Below, one piece after another: positions 30,108 through 31,877 of a stretch of DNA of 31,877 nt. The stretch's first letter is position 1, and the number at the start of each line of letters is the position of its first letter. The DNA is from a virus. Position numbers and translations under genes: made by a program. The stretch is taken from IMG/VR virus record IMGVR_UViG_3300020057_000111, positions 1-31,877 of that record, one strand, 5' to 3'. The notes beneath the pieces are model-generated. The model was not told where the DNA came from. It ran no database searches and saw nothing but the letters and a program-made list of their open reading frames with translations.

Positions 30108-30377
30108 TTAATGCATGAACTCATGGGTAAAATAGGGACTTGTAATAATATTTTCGATCTCTTTAATTTCCTCTGAAACTTCTTTCGTTTCATTAACAGC
30201 TGTGGTTATTCTATTAAGTGTATGGTTTTTATTATTAAGATCATTTATGAGGCGTTCTATTTCTTTATCTTTTTCTGCTAACATGTCCTTTGCTTTTAAG
30301 ATAAGCCTTTCTTGATCCTCAAGGCATTTCTCCAACCAGGCAATCTTAATTTCTAATTCATTTACTTGTTTTTCCAT
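30108..30377 (-). CDS. SlyX-like coiled-coil protein
   Basis: This 89-aa leftward protein is a charged coiled coil for most of its length. The start (MEKQVNELEIKIAWLEKCLE) is close to the SlyX opening (LEIKIAWLE), a family of unknown function in Gram-negative bacteria and phages. It has no clear ribosome-binding site. It converges with the late gene ending at 30011, and its start faces away from the rightward gene at 30486. Confidence 0.5.
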   Translation of the reverse strand: MEKQVNELEIKIAWLEKCLEDQERLILKAKDMLAEKDKEIERLINDLNNKNHTLNRITTAVNETKEVSEEIKEIENIITSPYFTHEFMH

Positions 30378-30485
30378 ATATCCTAAGGATAGCGCCGCTT
30401 AGAAGGCGTGCAAGGGTTAGCTTTCAATCACGGAAGATTTCGGCTTCCTCATGCATAGCCTTCCCTTTTAATTTGGTGAAACGAT
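30378..30485. promoter_or_regulatory. Divergent intergenic region with small inverted repeats
   Basis: The 108 bp between the leftward SlyX-like and rightward 108-aa genes holds TATCC/GGATA (3-base loop, near 30378) and GGAAG/CTTCC (near 30432). It is likely to hold promoters for both genes, but no clear -35/-10 pair is visible. Confidence 0.35.
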
Positions 30486-30812
30486 ATGTCGATACTAGTG
30501 AATATAGAGGAAGCTTTTTGTAGACATGCGGCTAATTCTTTAATCGCAAAAATAGATATCCCAATCGAGAATAGCCGCCTTGCTATCAACAGACTTAACA
30601 AGCAAAGTTTCTCTATGGAACTTAAGAGTGTGGGCTTGTTCATGGCTGTTCGGACCAATGATTTTTACGTACACCCGGGGGCTTTGGTTTTCCAATTACT
30701 AGATCATTTTGAAAAAGCCTTATTCATTTCACCTTTTGAGTTTTTGTCGATTATGTATATTAGATCAAACGGTCATGAGAATGTGGCTGAGTGTTATTTT
30801 TTTAAGGCTTAA
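30486..30812 (+). CDS. Hypothetical 108-aa protein
   Basis: The rightward ORF starts MSILVNIEEAFCRHAANSLI and looks like a small alpha/beta domain (SVGLFMAVRTNDFYVHPGAL, then FEFLSIMYIRSNGHENVAEC). No motif recognised. The ribosome-binding site (TGGTGA) is weak. Its last 48 bases overlap the leftward zinc-ribbon gene tail to tail. Confidence 0.5.
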   Translation: MSILVNIEEAFCRHAANSLIAKIDIPIENSRLAINRLNKQSFSMELKSVGLFMAVRTNDFYVHPGALVFQLLDHFEKALFISPFEFLSIMYIRSNGHENVAECYFFKA

Positions 30813-30998
30813 ATTCCCAATTTCCACCCCGTCATTTGAGCGGCGCAGGGGCAAGGTTACGATTTGCTCCCACCCGTCGAACACTTCTAAATGCATATTT
30901 TGACCGCATTGTGGGCAGATAAAACGCTTGTACCAGCTTCCTTGTTGCTCAATAGTTGCAATATGTTTCAAATCAAAGAGACACATTGGGCAAGTCAT
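30765..30998 (-). CDS. Zinc-ribbon protein
   Basis: This 77-aa leftward protein begins MTCPMCLFDLKHI and has a second CPQC (residues 29-32), giving a CxxC...CxxC zinc ribbon. The rest (VFDGWEQIVTLPLRRSNDG) is a possible small beta unit. It is the last gene of the leftward operon, 43 bp after the DUF1064-like nuclease. Small zinc ribbons in phages bind DNA, RNA or partner proteins; the target is unknown. Confidence 0.65.
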   Translation of the reverse strand: MTCPMCLFDLKHIATIEQQGSWYKRFICPQCGQNMHLEVFDGWEQIVTLPLRRSNDGVEIGNLSLKKITLSHILMTV

Positions 30999-31041
30999 TC
31001 TTAAAGCATAAAATGATTAATTATATAACGCAATGGCTTAA

Positions 31042-31449
31042 TTAAACCTTAACTTCCTTGGGGTGGGTGACAACCTTTTGAAAGAGATCTATTTGTTCGG
31101 TTATAATAATGCGTTTTGATTTAGCTGAGCCGGATTGTTTATAAACTACTAAAGGTGCAGGACCATAAAAAGGCCACAGCTTTTTAAGAACCCTCCATCG
31201 GTCGGTTTCAAATCCTTTATAATCGGCAAATATTAAACAGTCACGAGCAACATCGAAGTAATAAAAGTCCATCACGAAATAAAGACGAGCCTCTGTTAGA
31301 TAAACCGCCACCTGACATTTCAAATCTTTTATGGAACCATATTTTTCCAGTAGCTCTAAGAAGGCAAAGCATGATGCCTCACCTTTTGACATAAACGATT
31401 TTCCTGCGTAATGAGTTCTTTGATTTCCGTACTTATTTAAATTTGCCAT
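31042..31449 (-). CDS. DUF1064-like PD-(D/E)XK nuclease
   Basis: The 135-aa protein from ATG 31449 starts MANLNKYGNQRTHYAGKSFM. It has the PD-(D/E)XK nuclease order: Glu24 in SKGEASC, Asp61 in VMDFYYF and DYKG (Asp76, Lys78). This is the DUF1064 type, found in phages and proposed to be a Holliday-junction resolvase-like nuclease. The frame stays open upstream for 31 more codons to the stop of repeat gene B, with no ATG/GTG/TTG; an ATT at the ATTGA junction could start a longer form. RBS for ATG 31449 is weak. Confidence 0.7.
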   Translation of the reverse strand: MANLNKYGNQRTHYAGKSFMSKGEASCFAFLELLEKYGSIKDLKCQVAVYLTEARLYFVMDFYYFDVARDCLIFADYKGFETDRWRVLKKLWPFYGPAPLVVYKQSGSAKSKRIIITEQIDLFQKVVTHPKEVKV

Positions 31450-31540
31450 GTTTTTGTTGTACAGCTTTTTTATTTTCCTGCAAGAATCATAAAGGAAGTC
31501 GTTTATTTCATTTAAAAGATTTACGGCAAGTTTATGTTTC

Positions 31541-31861
31541 TCAATAGCCGAAACCGAAGCCGTAGCCGGTGCCGGTGCCATTGCCGAAACCTTCGCCATT
31601 GCCATTGCCGTTGCCATCGCTGTAACCGTAACCGGCGCCGTAGCCGTTGCCATCGCCATCACCATCACCATAACCGTAGCCATCACCAATGCCATTGCCG
31701 AAGCCGTAGCCGGTGCCATTGCCGTTGCTGTAGCCGTACCCGGTGCTGTAGCCGGTGCTGTAGCCATAGCCGGTGCTGTACATATAGCCGGTTCCATAGC
31801 CGTTTCCATAACCTATAGAGGAATAAGCTTCCTCATTCACAAGTCTGCTCATTTTTTTCAT
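31541..31861 (-). CDS. Gly-X dipeptide-repeat protein, copy B
   Basis: The 106-aa product starts MKKMSRLVNEEAYSSIGYGN and then consists of Gly-X dipeptides (X mainly Tyr, Asn, Asp, Thr, Ser, Phe) to the end (GTGTGYGFGFGY). It shares leader, a GYGYS-type block and a GNGEGFG block with copy A. Its start overlaps the stop of copy A as ATGA once the molecule is closed. It lies directly upstream of the DUF1064-like nuclease. Function unknown; the same structural guess (extended Gly-rich sheet or phase-separating chain) applies as inference. Confidence 0.7.
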   Translation of the reverse strand: MKKMSRLVNEEAYSSIGYGNGYGTGYMYSTGYGYSTGYSTGYGYSNGNGTGYGFGNGIGDGYGYGDGDGDGNGYGAGYGYSDGNGNGNGEGFGNGTGTGYGFGFGY

Positions 31862-31875
31862 CCACCGAAACTGAA
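31790..31875. repeat. Direct terminal repeat, right copy
   Basis: Identical to bases 1-86. The last two bases of the window (31876-31877, cc) differ from the continuation at the left end (gc), which may be an end error or a true variant in a repeat array. Confidence 0.9.
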
Positions 31876-31877
31876 CC

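Noticed and set aside
31534-31818. Rightward Cys/His/Arg-rich frame over repeat gene B, looking like a zinc-binding protein
   Set aside because: It is the reverse of the GGY-NNY repeat, has no ribosome-binding site, and shows no spacing typical of zinc fingers.
1-31877. CRISPR array
   Set aside because: No repeat-spacer-repeat pattern with regular spacing. The repeats seen are tandem or dispersed pairs.

Overview
The window looks like an essentially complete tailed-phage genome of about 31.8 kb (siphovirus-like). It is AT-leaning and densely packed, with many 1-20 bp overlaps between genes. An exact 86-bp direct repeat joins the two ends (1-86 = 31790-31875), so the contig probably closes into a circle of about 31,789 bp across a repeat-coding gene; the alternative is an assembly that stopped inside that repeat. 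The head genes belong to the Mu-type family set: DUF935 portal fused to MuF, Mu-I-like protease with nested scaffold, gp36-like connector and gpG-like completion protein. No transposase, integrase or CI-type repressor is visible. A Gram-negative host is likely, inferred from the O-antigen-ligase-like membrane protein, the signal-peptide and lipobox proteins and the spanin-like overlap. The host cannot be named from the sequence.

Layout. (1) A leftward operon crosses the contig junction. In transcription order it is a ribbon-helix-helix-like protein (952-776), a DUF6948-type protein (670-350), two coupled Gly-X dipeptide-repeat proteins (353-69 and 31861-31541), a DUF1064-like PD-(D/E)XK nuclease (31449-31042) and a zinc-ribbon protein (30998-30765). 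(2) A control region of about 1 kb without a recognisable gene (953-1979) holds AT-rich tandem repeats, two pairs of diverged repeats, a structured RNA candidate with a strong extended hairpin (1715-1777) and 10-bp phased direct repeats. (3) A short rightward early block encodes a Sak4/AAA_24-type ATPase and Gp157, then a 27-aa membrane microprotein, a small lipoprotein and two coiled-coil proteins. (4) Fibre-like genes (4699-8392) and small unknowns lie upstream of terS and terL. The segment before terS carries a duplication with remnants of the terS start. (5) The head module spans 11358-18888 and the tail-tube gene 18917-19801. (6) A 480-bp moron-like insert follows, with two rho-independent terminators, a 45-aa ORF and an opposite-strand AT-hook/RHH-like gene. 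(7) Next come tail chaperones expressed through a programmed -1 frameshift at A9, the tape measure, distal tail genes and a receptor-binding candidate. (8) The lysis cassette has a holin-like protein, an Rz-like protein, an overlapping out-of-frame membrane protein and an M15 endopeptidase. It is followed by an O-antigen ligase/polymerase-like protein that appears to start at ATC, and small unknown genes.

How it works together. The Sak4-like ATPase and Gp157 are the only replication/recombination proteins seen, so DNA synthesis must depend on the host. The late genes form one long rightward block interrupted by the terminator pair. The least explained parts are the leftward Gly-X repeat operon, the structured non-coding region and the insert at 19.8-20.3 kb. 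Family names are from memory of sequence motifs; no database search was run.
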